From: CBDDBH01 sp965225625
GTDB taxonomy: Bacteria; Pseudomonadota; Gammaproteobacteria; JADZEE01
Reading direction: 5' to 3'
Length of the DNA: 64,000 bases
Assembly (NCBI GenBank): GCA_965225625.1
Contig: CBDDBH010000016.1
Location: 1 to 64,000, forward strand
Below, one piece after another: positions 54,788-63,311 of the stretch. The translations under genes were made by a program, and so were the position numbers. A model generated the notes under the pieces. That model was not told the DNA's origin. It saw nothing but the letters and a program-made list of their open reading frames with translations, and ran no database searches. Each line of letters begins with the position of its first letter. Position 1 is the stretch's first letter.

Positions 54788-55717
54788 TCAGCCAGCTGCT
54801 TTTTCAGAATTTGACGTCAGTAACCGTGACTCGATGAAGGTTCCGTGTGAAGACAGATCGGTGAAGCGTACTTGGGCACCCGCTAGACGCTCGATAATGA
54901 GATGCAGGCGTGAAACGTCGCGATAGCTCGAATTGACGATCACATTGCAGACAACGTCGCGACCGAGGATGTTTTTACCCTCTTGGAGTTCGTGCGTCTT
55001 GCCTTCGTCGTCGATGAGCACGAAAGTCTTGTCGACTTTCAGCTTGAACGGGTGTTTGGATAACATGAACTCGATTGCGCTACCAGTGGCCGCGTCGATA
55101 ACACAGGCCTCGCCTTTGGGCAGTCGGCTGAACCGCTCTTCTTTCTTGGGCTGTGCCTCGACGATAGAGGAATCCAGGATCACTGTTTCCCGCATCGAAG
55201 AGTTTGCCGCTTCTGCGTTGGCCTGGGCCGTCATCACTGTTTCCGATCCGCGATCGGACGTTTTACGCTGAAGTCTCTTTACCGAATACGTATGTTTTAT
55301 GATCTCCTGACGTGAAGTGAGGTATTGCATGTATTTAACAAGCGCGACTCGGCGCAGCTCGTTGTATTCAGTACCTTTGCTACGTAGCGCCGTCATCACA
55401 TCGCGCCAGTTGTGATCGTGTGTGAATACGTGAGGATCGACGTTGGTCAGGAAGCTATTGATGCTGGCTGGATTTTCGATGGACTTCGACAAAATCTCAA
55501 CGAATTGCTTCTCTACCGCCTTGATGCTCTTCGCCTCGCGCTTGAGGTCGTCGGACGTAAGTTCCACCAGATCGGCCATCTTCCTGGCTGGGACTTCGGT
55601 GCGTCCCGCGAGGCAGAATTCGAATTCCGCCAGAGTATTGAAGCTGATTTCCTGTCCGGAAATGGTCAGCGACAGCGGTTTCGTAAAAAACTTATTCAGC
55701 ATTACGTTCGCCAGCAT
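54788..55717 (-). CDS. FHA-domain protein with helical N-terminal region
   Basis: 309 residues; ATG 55699 is an alternative start. Residues about 225-300 are a forkhead-associated domain: KNILGRDVVCNVIVNSSYRD (phosphothreonine-binding Arg and Ser), then VSRLHLIIE and FTDLSSHGTFIESRLL. The first 150 residues are helical with no membrane span, and a linker follows that contains SETVMTAQ and RETVILDSS. Those two phrases resemble the D/E-x-T-x-hydrophobic motifs of the FHA protein at 59643. FHA domains bind phosphothreonine peptides. No kinase gene lies in this window. Function unknown. Confidence 0.82.
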   Translation of the reverse strand: MLANVMLNKFFTKPLSLTISGQEISFNTLAEFEFCLAGRTEVPARKMADLVELTSDDLKREAKSIKAVEKQFVEILSKSIENPASINSFLTNVDPHVFTHDHNWRDVMTALRSKGTEYNELRRVALVKYMQYLTSRQEIIKHTYSVKRLQRKTSDRGSETVMTAQANAEAANSSMRETVILDSSIVEAQPKKEERFSRLPKGEACVIDAATGSAIEFMLSKHPFKLKVDKTFVLIDDEGKTHELQEGKNILGRDVVCNVIVNSSYRDVSRLHLIIERLAGAQVRFTDLSSHGTFIESRLLTSNSEKAAG

Positions 55718-56012
55718 GAAGTTTGTGACGCAATATATTAAAAAATAATGGCTTTCCGTGCCACCTGTACGTCATTAATCGACCTTTTGCCGGGCGATAC
55801 CCTACTCTCCGCGAGTATATGAGAGCGATCTCACCAGGGTAGGCACCAGGATAGCAAAACGTGAACTGCGTCACATTTCGGGCGCTTCAGATGTGGGGGC
55901 CATTCACAAGCTGATCTGTAGTTTCAGGTGCTGCTGGGACGAAAATTTGTGCAAAAACTCCGTCATTGCCCACCGCAAGGTCGTCTCCAGTGCCTGAGCC
56001 CCTCGGTGCGTC

Positions 56013-58013
56013 TCACGAGTTTCCCAGCATCTCTCGCAGCCCATTTAACGTTTGACGGCCGGTCTCGCGGTTAGATTCGCTTGAGCCAGCTTGGCGCTGC
56101 CATTGGAGCTCTTTATCCGGTAGCTCTCCCAGGAATCTGCTGGGTTCACAGGTCTGCGTTTCACCGTAACGCCGACGCCGTCTGGCCAGCGACAGAACCA
56201 ATGTTTTGCGAGCTCGTGTAATGCCGACATAACACAGGCGGCGTTCTTCCTCTACGGTGTCGAAATCGATGCTGGAACGATGAGGCAGGATGTTTTCCTC
56301 CATGCCAACGAGGTAAACGTGATCGAACTCCAGCCCTTTAGCTGCATGCAGTGTCATAAGCCGCACCCGATCCCCGGCGTCTTCTTCCTCCCGATCCATG
56401 GCATCCATAATGGCGAGTCGACCCAAGACCTCTGCCAGTCCGCCTTCCTCGGCCGCGGGCAATCGTTTCAACCACGCGACTAGCTCGTCCACGTTTGCGA
56501 GACGCCGTTCGGATTCTTCAGGGGTTGCGGATGTGTCCGCAATCCAGCTCCGGTAATTCGTCGCCTCGATAATCTCCTCCAGTGTGCCGGCAACGTCTGC
56601 ATCTGCGCGCGCACCAAGATCATCAATCCACATTACGAACTCCCGTAGCCGCCGCGAGGCGCGGGGGCTGAGCAGGGCATGTAACGAATCGTCTAGAGCG
56701 GACGCGTAGAGACTCGAACGGTTTTGGTTGGCGGCTTCGGTAAGGTGTTCGATACTGGTCTGTCCGAGCTCACGCCGCGGTGTATTGATAACCCGCAGAA
56801 ACGCTTTGTCTTCGTCCTGATTGGCGACCAGTCGTAAATACGCAATCAGATCTTTTACCTCACCGTAGGCGAAGAACGAGGTACCGCCACTGAGCGAATA
56901 AGGAATACTGCGTTCTCGCAGTGCCTGTTCGAATAAGCGCGACTGGTGATTGCTGCGATAGAGCAAGGCGTAATCAGGCCATTGGTTGCCATTGAGCAGT
57001 CTATGGTGGGCAATCGTGCCGACCACTTTTTCTGCCTCGGCGTACTCATCGGGGGCGTCCAGCACCCGGATCGGTTCCCACTGGCCACGCTCGCTCCAAA
57101 GTGCTTTTTCGAACAAGTGAGGATTGTGCGCAATGAGCGCATTGGCGGCGTGCAGAATATTTCCTGCCGAGCGGTAATTTTGTTGCAGCTTTATGACTTT
57201 CAGGGATGGCAAATCCTGGGCGATGAGTTCGAGATTTTCCGGTCGCGCTCCGCGCCAAGCGTAGATTGACTGGTCGTCATCGCCAACGACCGTGAGACAA
57301 CCGCGCTCCCCTACGAGCAGCTTGATCAGCTCATACTGCGCGATATTGGTGTCCTGATATTCGTCCACCAACAGGTAGCGAATTCGCTTGTGCCATTGTC
57401 CGCGCAACTTACTATGAGCGCCCAATAGCAATACCGGCAACAAAATCAGGTCATCGAGATCCACCGCGTTATAAGTGCGTTGTGCTTGTTCGTAGTCCGC
57501 GTAGGCGCGCGCGACAATTGCCAGCCACTGGTCATCACCCACCGTCTTGGCTGCAGCTTTGGCATCGAGACCAGCGGATTTCCAGCGTCCGATCTGAGCA
57601 AGCCAGCGTTCCGGTTCGCCGTGGCGTGCCAATGAACTACTGCGCAGAGCGTCCCGTATCAGACTCAGGGCGTCTTGTTCGTCGAGTATGGTGAAGTTTG
57701 ATTTGTATCCGAGCAGCCCGTGAGCTTCCCGCAATATCGTTAATCCCAAGCGGTGAAATGTTGACACCCTTAGCTCGCTGGCGGCCGTTCGCCCGACCAG
57801 CGGCTTGACGCGTTGCCGCATTTCGCGTGCGGCCTTGTTAGTGAAGGTAACGGCCGCAATTTCGTCGGGGGCAAAGCCGCCTTTGCCGATGAGATAGGCA
57901 ATCTTGTGGGTGATAACACGCGTCTTGCCCGTGCCAGCGCCCGCCAGCACGAGCAACGGGCCGTCACTGTAGCGCACTGCTTTGGATTGGGCCTTATTCA
58001 GTCGCGCCGGCAT
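56013..58013 (-). CDS. rep: ATP-dependent DNA helicase Rep (UvrD/Rep superfamily 1)
   Basis: 666 residues, the usual length. The SF1A motifs are in place: motif I VLAGAGTGKTRVI, Ia VTFTNKAAREM, II LLVDEYQDTN, III VVGDDDQSIYAWRGA, IV LQQNYRSAGNIL, V LMTLHAAKGLEFDHV, VI EERRLCYVGITRARK. The motif order and the first residues (LNKAQSKAVRY) favour Rep over UvrD. It unwinds DNA 3' to 5' ahead of replication forks and removes bound proteins. It is alone on its strand, with its neighbour genes unrelated in function. Confidence 0.92.
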   Translation of the reverse strand: MPARLNKAQSKAVRYSDGPLLVLAGAGTGKTRVITHKIAYLIGKGGFAPDEIAAVTFTNKAAREMRQRVKPLVGRTAASELRVSTFHRLGLTILREAHGLLGYKSNFTILDEQDALSLIRDALRSSSLARHGEPERWLAQIGRWKSAGLDAKAAAKTVGDDQWLAIVARAYADYEQAQRTYNAVDLDDLILLPVLLLGAHSKLRGQWHKRIRYLLVDEYQDTNIAQYELIKLLVGERGCLTVVGDDDQSIYAWRGARPENLELIAQDLPSLKVIKLQQNYRSAGNILHAANALIAHNPHLFEKALWSERGQWEPIRVLDAPDEYAEAEKVVGTIAHHRLLNGNQWPDYALLYRSNHQSRLFEQALRERSIPYSLSGGTSFFAYGEVKDLIAYLRLVANQDEDKAFLRVINTPRRELGQTSIEHLTEAANQNRSSLYASALDDSLHALLSPRASRRLREFVMWIDDLGARADADVAGTLEEIIEATNYRSWIADTSATPEESERRLANVDELVAWLKRLPAAEEGGLAEVLGRLAIMDAMDREEEDAGDRVRLMTLHAAKGLEFDHVYLVGMEENILPHRSSIDFDTVEEERRLCYVGITRARKTLVLSLARRRRRYGETQTCEPSRFLGELPDKELQWQRQAGSSESNRETGRQTLNGLREMLGNS

Positions 58014-58176
58014 ATGGCAGTTTTATACCTCGTCCTTGTACGGACGTTCGGCGTGCTGATGTCTAGAGATTGTCGAGTAGGAGCGATGGCGGAGTATATC
58101 AATCCAATCCTGGCAACGTCATGACGGGGGAGTCGTGTGAGACGCCATTACAGCATCTCTGCTGATTCCAATTTCC

Positions 58177-58250
58177 GGTCATTACGAGGACTGCGGGCGA
58201 AGCCCGCTGGCCGAAGTCCCCATGACGAGGGGACGTTTCACGTAACCCAC
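58177..58250. repeat. Dispersed double-hairpin repeat, copy B
   Basis: This is the second copy of the element at 27637-27697, in the same orientation, starting GGTCATTACGA and ending GGGGACGTTTCACG plus a shared CCAC. Hairpins are GCGGGC/GCCCGC and GTCCCC/GGGGAC. Apart from this repeat, the 58014-58315 gap between rep and the aminopeptidase gene shows nothing. Confidence 0.75.
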
Positions 58251-58315
58251 CTGTCAGCACGATGCATTGCTACAGCGCTGCGCTTGCGCTAATGCCTCGC
58301 TGCCAGAGCCCAGCT

Positions 58316-59455
58316 TTAACCTCCACAGATCGGCGGCAGTGAATCCGCACCAGTTGGCAAATTCACCAGCGCATCCAGGCAAGCGTGCCGAGGTGCGTGA
58401 TTTAGTTTCGCCACGCGCGCGGCCTGTAGATAAAACGATTCGAAATCATTTGCCACCAAGGCCAGCAATTTGGTGAATGCGGCTTCATCGCCGTGATACG
58501 TTGCGATTGACTGGATCTTCGCATTGTTCAAATCCACGCTCATCCAATCATCGTAGCCGTCGTAGTCATCCCATAGCTTCCGCAGTTGCCTATAATTGCT
58601 GCGTAGTTCGTCAAACAGCCGCTGTTTTTCGCTGCGTTTCTCCTCAATCGCCAGCGGGCCGTCGTAAAGCGCCTGCAACCGTTCACGCGTGCGAGTAATG
58701 AGTTCAACGAACTGATGGTCACGCGCTTCGCTGGTGGCTGCTGACGCCATGGAACCTCGCTCAGGTGAGTCCGCGATCCATAGTTGCAACCCGGCTTTCG
58801 CGACCGTAGTCGCAAACGCTTCATTGAACTCGGTGTCATCGGCTACATAAAGTTGTTGGTGTGCGAGTTCGTGAAAGACTACTTTGGCCAGCCGCGCGTC
58901 GTCCCATTGCAACATCGTGTTCAGCACAGGATCGTCAAACCAACCAAGGGTGGAATAAGCGGCGACGCCGCCAACAAATACATCGTGTGCGGACGCTCGT
59001 AACTCTCGGGCAAACTCTTCCGCGCGAACCTTGGCAAAGTAGCCACGGTAATCAAGACAACCCACCACGAGGAAACACCAACTCAGCGGTTGCAGCGACA
59101 ATTCCGGTGTCGCAAACACATTCCACACGACGTATTCACGACCGAGATCGGCATAGCTTTGGTAGCTTGCATTATTGGGAAGGCGTAGCTCCTGCGTGGC
59201 AAATTGGCGCAGCGCCTGCACTTGTTCAAGCCGTTGCCGGGTAGCGAGCGCCGTGCCGGGATCGGCCAGCACGGTGTCGATGGGTCGCCGCTTAGCAAAG
59301 ATTTCGAGCTGCCCTTGAATCGACTGTGCGTAATAACTCAGGTTTCCACAACCCGTGAGCATCGCTATTACAGCGAAACCGGCGACGCTGCGCACAGTCC
59401 TGTCAGATAAATTTACATATCTGGTGCTCAAACGGTCGGCCACGCGAGCGATCAT
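58316..59455 (-). CDS. Putative lipoprotein aminopeptidase (zinc HExxH)
   Basis: 379 residues. The N-terminus carries a lipoprotein signal with the lipobox LTGC (residues 33-36), so the mature protein is probably a lipid-anchored envelope protein. The zinc motif HELAHQ is at about residue 190, followed by the Glu ligand region FNEAFATTVAKAG. The remainder is a long helical region (RTRERLQALYDG, KQRLFDELRSNYRQLRKLW). These match a family of predicted lipoprotein aminopeptidases. The gene is divergent from the vWA/FHA gene with about 190 bases between them. Confidence 0.82.
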   Translation of the reverse strand: MIARVADRLSTRYVNLSDRTVRSVAGFAVIAMLTGCGNLSYYAQSIQGQLEIFAKRRPIDTVLADPGTALATRQRLEQVQALRQFATQELRLPNNASYQSYADLGREYVVWNVFATPELSLQPLSWCFLVVGCLDYRGYFAKVRAEEFARELRASAHDVFVGGVAAYSTLGWFDDPVLNTMLQWDDARLAKVVFHELAHQQLYVADDTEFNEAFATTVAKAGLQLWIADSPERGSMASAATSEARDHQFVELITRTRERLQALYDGPLAIEEKRSEKQRLFDELRSNYRQLRKLWDDYDGYDDWMSVDLNNAKIQSIATYHGDEAAFTKLLALVANDFESFYLQAARVAKLNHAPRHACLDALVNLPTGADSLPPICGG

Positions 59456-59642
59456 CTGCTATCGCCAATGCTATAGGCGGTCTGCAGGCGGGCGTTGCCA
59501 GCGCCCATCGCCGTTTGATCCCCTGCACGTATCAGCGAATAATGTGACGCGATTATCCGCGCGGCATACAAGGTCTATCGGGGAAGCATGTTCAGGAGGT
59601 AGCGTGGATGCAATAAATGTCGGAGATTGCTCGTTCAAATCC

Positions 59643-62600
59643 ATGAAAATCAAAACCTTAACTAAATCAGCACTGCTCATACTCGCCTTAGCCTTGAGCT
59701 TTGGGGCGCTCAGCCAGGAGGTTGCCAAAGACTTGGTTCTGGTGCTCGACAACTCGGGCAGCATGAAAAAGAACGATCCCAATTTTCTTACCACCAAAGC
59801 AGTAGCCGAATTTATCAATAATCTCAAAGGCGACACGCGGGTCGCTGTGCTGATTTTTGACAAAGTCGTCAAATTTGCCGTACCTCTGACGGTAGTCGAT
59901 GGCGACTCTCGGGACACTATCCTCAAGAGCCTCGAGCAGATCGACTATCGAGGCCAGCTTACCGATAGCCCGGCCGCAGTGGAACGGGCAATCTACGATT
60001 TAAAAGTAAACGGTCGGCCAGACGTCGAGAAATCGATTATTTTCATGACGGACGGCATCGTGGACACGGGTAATAAGGCCATCGACGCGGAGAAAACGCG
60101 CTGGCTACGCGAGGATCTTGCCGGTGATGCGGCGGAACTCAATATCCGTATATTCGCGGTCGCGTTTACCGACAACGCCGATTTTTTGCTGATTCAATCA
60201 CTCGCGCGGCGAACCGACGGAGAATACTACCGCGCGATGACACCGTCGGATCTTCCGCTCGCGTTTGCACAGATCAACACAATCCTTGAGACGCCCAAAG
60301 TCATAGAACCGGAACCTGCCCCGCCTCCGCCCCCGCACATAGTGGATGAATCGATAGAAGAGACGAGCATCGATGAGGCGGTAATGGATGCCGATGACGC
60401 GGCGGAATTCGAACGTGTCACCGGGTTTTCAATAGAAGAACTCGAAAATATCCCTGATGGCCAAGCGATCATTACCCGTCCCGGTGAGGAGGCGACAGGC
60501 AAAGAAGACATGATGGCCATTGCTTTGCTTGCCGGTGGCGCTATTGCGTTGATCTTATTAATCGTGATCATCGTCATGCTGATCAGGCGGCGGGGCGCAA
60601 AGAGTGCTCCAGAGCAACAGCCCTCGGCAGACTATGTGCCACAGGGTTATCTGAACGATATAAATAAGATCACATCGGAACCGAGCTACGAACTCAGCGT
60701 CAAGCCAGCCATGCTTGGCCGGGTTGCGGGCAAAGATCGCGAGCACCTGGAATATATCGTCATTGCACAGTCGACTATCGGCCGCCAACACGCACTTATC
60801 GAATACAAGGATTATTCCTATTGGGTTACCGATCAAAGTAGTGTCAACGGCACTTTCGTCAACGGTGTGCGTATTACTGGCGAAACCCGGCTAAAACATG
60901 GCGACCTGATCAAGCTGCACAAATACGAGTTCGAATTCGCGGTACCCGATTTGGAAGATTCGGGTAAGACTGTCTTTTCGGAGACCACCGACAAAACCGT
61001 TATCGCGACCAGTGATGCTCTCAGCGATTCCATGGCCGGTGTGGCGGCCGCGGCAGTTGTCGAGCCTGACATCAGCGCAGCTTTCGAAGAACCCGAGACC
61101 ATGGAAGCAAAGGTCGATGATTTCGACTTTGGCGGCGCTGACGATGAGGCTGATGGCAGCGATATGTTCACGGTTGACGCGGACCCAGCGGACGCAGCCG
61201 CTGGCATGGACTTGGCCGACGGCGGAGCGATTGCCGCCGATGCCGTAGAGCCGGAGCTCGATGAAGCGGCCGAAGATCCGTTTGCCGATAACGATGCGGG
61301 CGACGCGACGGCGTTGTTTGCCGACGAACTACTCGACGACGCGCCATCGGCAGAGCCCGGTTTGGAACCGAAAATAGAAGGCTTTGGTGAGGAGCTCCCC
61401 GATGCTCCATCTGACGAAGTCGAGGAGCCCCAGCTCAACGCGGACGCAGATGTAAGCGCGTTAATCGAAGAAGGTGTCGCGGAGACGCGATCTACTGATG
61501 CGCAGGAGGTCGCTGACAGCGTCGAAGACGAGTTGCCCACCGCGACAGCTGATGTTGATGCGTTATCCGACGAACAGGTTGCGGAGACGCCATCCAGCGC
61601 CGTCCAGGATAGCGCCGAGGCACTTGATGAACAGGAGGAGGATGAGTTCGACAATTTCTTTTCCGATGATGACGCTGAGGCTTTGGCTGAGAGCGAACTC
61701 GACGACGCATTGCCGGGCGACGATAGCAAGGTCGAGGAAGAGGAAATTCCCGCCACCGCGCTTTTGAGTGACACGGAGCTTGCGACCGAGGATGATGTCG
61801 CGTCCAAAGAAACGGCTATTTTCCAGGCTGCCGAGATACCGCAGACGTCAGAGGCCGCTGACGATGCGCCTGCGTTGGACGCAGATAAAGGCATTTCCGC
61901 GGATGACGAAATCGACGCCGCCGCGGTCGCTGCAGAAGACTCTGATCTGTCCGAGGCTCCCGTTGATGAGGCTATCGCTTTGTCATCGCAGGAAGAGACC
62001 CCTGCAGAGGATGAGATAGAAACCTCAGCAACGGCGCTGATCGATCCGGAAGATGACGATATGACCCTGGCGCCGGCTAATGAAGTTACAGATTTAGTCG
62101 CAGAGGATGAGCGCTCCGAAGCCGGTGAAATGGAAAATGCAGCCACTGCACTTTTCGATCCCGAAGATGCCGATCTGACGGTGGCGCCGGTCGATGAGCC
62201 TACAGATTTGGTCGCGCAGGAGGAGAGCGCTGCAGCCGATGTGGAAAATGCAGCCACCGCACTGTTCGATCCCGAAGATGCCGATCTGACGGTGGCGCCG
62301 GTCGATGAGGCTACAGATTTGGTCGTGGAGGAGGAGATCTCTGCCGCCGATGACATGGAAAACGCCGCCACCGCGCTGTTCAATCCCGAAGAAGCCAATT
62401 TGACCGAGGCACCGCCGGTTGATGCCGCGACCGCTGTATTCGCGGACGACGAGAGTCTGGCCGCGGACGACCTGTCGAGTATTGAGACGGCAGTATTTCC
62501 TGAGCCAGTCGTTGGTGACGATGATGATGATGACGACGACGATGCCAGCGATAAAACGATGTTATTCAGGGATGATGACGAGGAAGAATCCGCGCCGGCG

Positions 62601-63257
62601 CAGGCTGATTCCGATCTGGACGACGCAGACGCTATCGAAGCCAAGCTCGCCCAAGCCGTGGCGATTCTTGATTCTGGCCCCGAGGAACCGGAGAGCGACG
62701 TCGGTTCTAGCGACGGATTTCACGAGCGGGCAACGATGATGAATGAGCCGGACGATGACCCATCGGACATCACTATGAGTGATTTCATTGATGGCAGCGC
62801 CATTGAATCAAGCGAATCGGAAACGCGTGAAGTCCCGTCGCCGTCGGCTCCGATGCCAGCGGCCGCCAGTCAGGATGATGCTACTGTAATGGTGTTTGCC
62901 GACGATGAGGGTGGACCGGCGTCGGCCGATGCGTTTATCAGCACGACGGTGTTCGAAGCGGACAAACACCCGCCACCGAGTGCGTCCGAGGCACCGACGC
63001 GCGAGGTTCCACAAGCGCCGAAGTCGGCTGAACCGAGCCTTGACGATTTTGTTGATTCAGGAACATTTGATCCGGAAGATAGTGACGCCACCGTTTTAAC
63101 GCTTGACGAAATGAACGAACCACCGGCAGCGGAAGAAGACGATCCGGATCGAACCGTACTCCCCGACGAGGTACCGGACAAAGCCGCCACCGGTGGGCCG
63201 CCCGAAGTTGACCAGGATGACAAGACCGTTTTTTATCAGGAAGACGACCCCAAGTAG
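59643..63257 (+). CDS. Large vWA / transmembrane / FHA protein with highly acidic repeat tail
   Basis: 1204 residues from ATG 59643; an open frame extends 96 codons upstream without conserved residues. The signal peptide is LLILALALSFGALSQ. Residues 30-225 are a von Willebrand A domain with the MIDAS DNSGS (36-40) and FMTDGIVDTGN. A transmembrane helix lies at about 290-314 (ALILLIVIIVMLIRRR). Residues 350-420 are an FHA domain: STIGRQHALIEYKD and SSVNGTFVNG. The last 770 residues are very acidic and low in complexity, with many phrases such as DKTVFSETT, ENAATALFDPED, DATVMVF, DRTVLPDE and DKTVFYQE. The topology puts the vWA in the periplasm and the FHA and tail in the cytoplasm. It may serve as a stress- or envelope-signalling scaffold. 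Function is an inference. Confidence 0.85.
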   Translation: MKIKTLTKSALLILALALSFGALSQEVAKDLVLVLDNSGSMKKNDPNFLTTKAVAEFINNLKGDTRVAVLIFDKVVKFAVPLTVVDGDSRDTILKSLEQIDYRGQLTDSPAAVERAIYDLKVNGRPDVEKSIIFMTDGIVDTGNKAIDAEKTRWLREDLAGDAAELNIRIFAVAFTDNADFLLIQSLARRTDGEYYRAMTPSDLPLAFAQINTILETPKVIEPEPAPPPPPHIVDESIEETSIDEAVMDADDAAEFERVTGFSIEELENIPDGQAIITRPGEEATGKEDMMAIALLAGGAIALILLIVIIVMLIRRRGAKSAPEQQPSADYVPQGYLNDINKITSEPSYELSVKPAMLGRVAGKDREHLEYIVIAQSTIGRQHALIEYKDYSYWVTDQSSVNGTFVNGVRITGETRLKHGDLIKLHKYEFEFAVPDLEDSGKTVFSETTDKTVIATSDALSDSMAGVAAAAVVEPDISAAFEEPETMEAKVDDFDFGGADDEADGSDMFTVDADPADAAAGMDLADGGAIAADAVEPELDEAAEDPFADNDAGDATALFADELLDDAPSAEPGLEPKIEGFGEELPDAPSDEVEEPQLNADADVSALIEEGVAETRSTDAQEVADSVEDELPTATADVDALSDEQVAETPSSAVQDSAEALDEQEEDEFDNFFSDDDAEALAESELDDALPGDDSKVEEEEIPATALLSDTELATEDDVASKETAIFQAAEIPQTSEAADDAPALDADKGISADDEIDAAAVAAEDSDLSEAPVDEAIALSSQEETPAEDEIETSATALIDPEDDDMTLAPANEVTDLVAEDERSEAGEMENAATALFDPEDADLTVAPVDEPTDLVAQEESAAADVENAATALFDPEDADLTVAPVDEATDLVVEEEISAADDMENAATALFNPEEANLTEAPPVDAATAVFADDESLAADDLSSIETAVFPEPVVGDDDDDDDDDASDKTMLFRDDDEEESAPAQADSDLDDADAIEAKLAQAVAILDSGPEEPESDVGSSDGFHERATMMNEPDDDPSDITMSDFIDGSAIESSESETREVPSPSAPMPAAASQDDATVMVFADDEGGPASADAFISTTVFEADKHPPPSASEAPTREVPQAPKSAEPSLDDFVDSGTFDPEDSDATVLTLDEMNEPPAAEEDDPDRTVLPDEVPDKAATGGPPEVDQDDKTVFYQEDDPK
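62019..62470 (+). repeat. Four tandem 37-38-codon repeats in the acidic tail
   Basis: Units start at 62019, 62133, 62244 and 62358, with periods of 114, 111 and 114 bases. Each has the core E-(N/T)-x-A-T-A-L-[FI]-[DN]-P-E-[DE] then a T-[VLE]-A-P phrase. Units 2 and 3 are nearly identical at the DNA level, suggesting recent duplication; the outer units have diverged. Confidence 0.8.
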
Positions 63258-63311
63258 CGGCACTCGCGAGTTACAGATATAGACCGACCGGCGAAAGTCC
63301 CGGTTCTGCAC

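Noticed and set aside
59625..59645. GTTCAAATCC, which resembles a tRNA T-loop
   Set aside because: No acceptor stem, anticodon arm or matching partner sequence occurs in the surrounding 80 bases; it is the leader of the vWA/FHA gene.
60833..62644. 603-codon open frame on the minus strand, very rich in serine
   Set aside because: It is antisense to the acidic repeat tail. GAx and GCx codon-rich repeats give long stop-free serine frames on the other strand. No start signal or domain is present.
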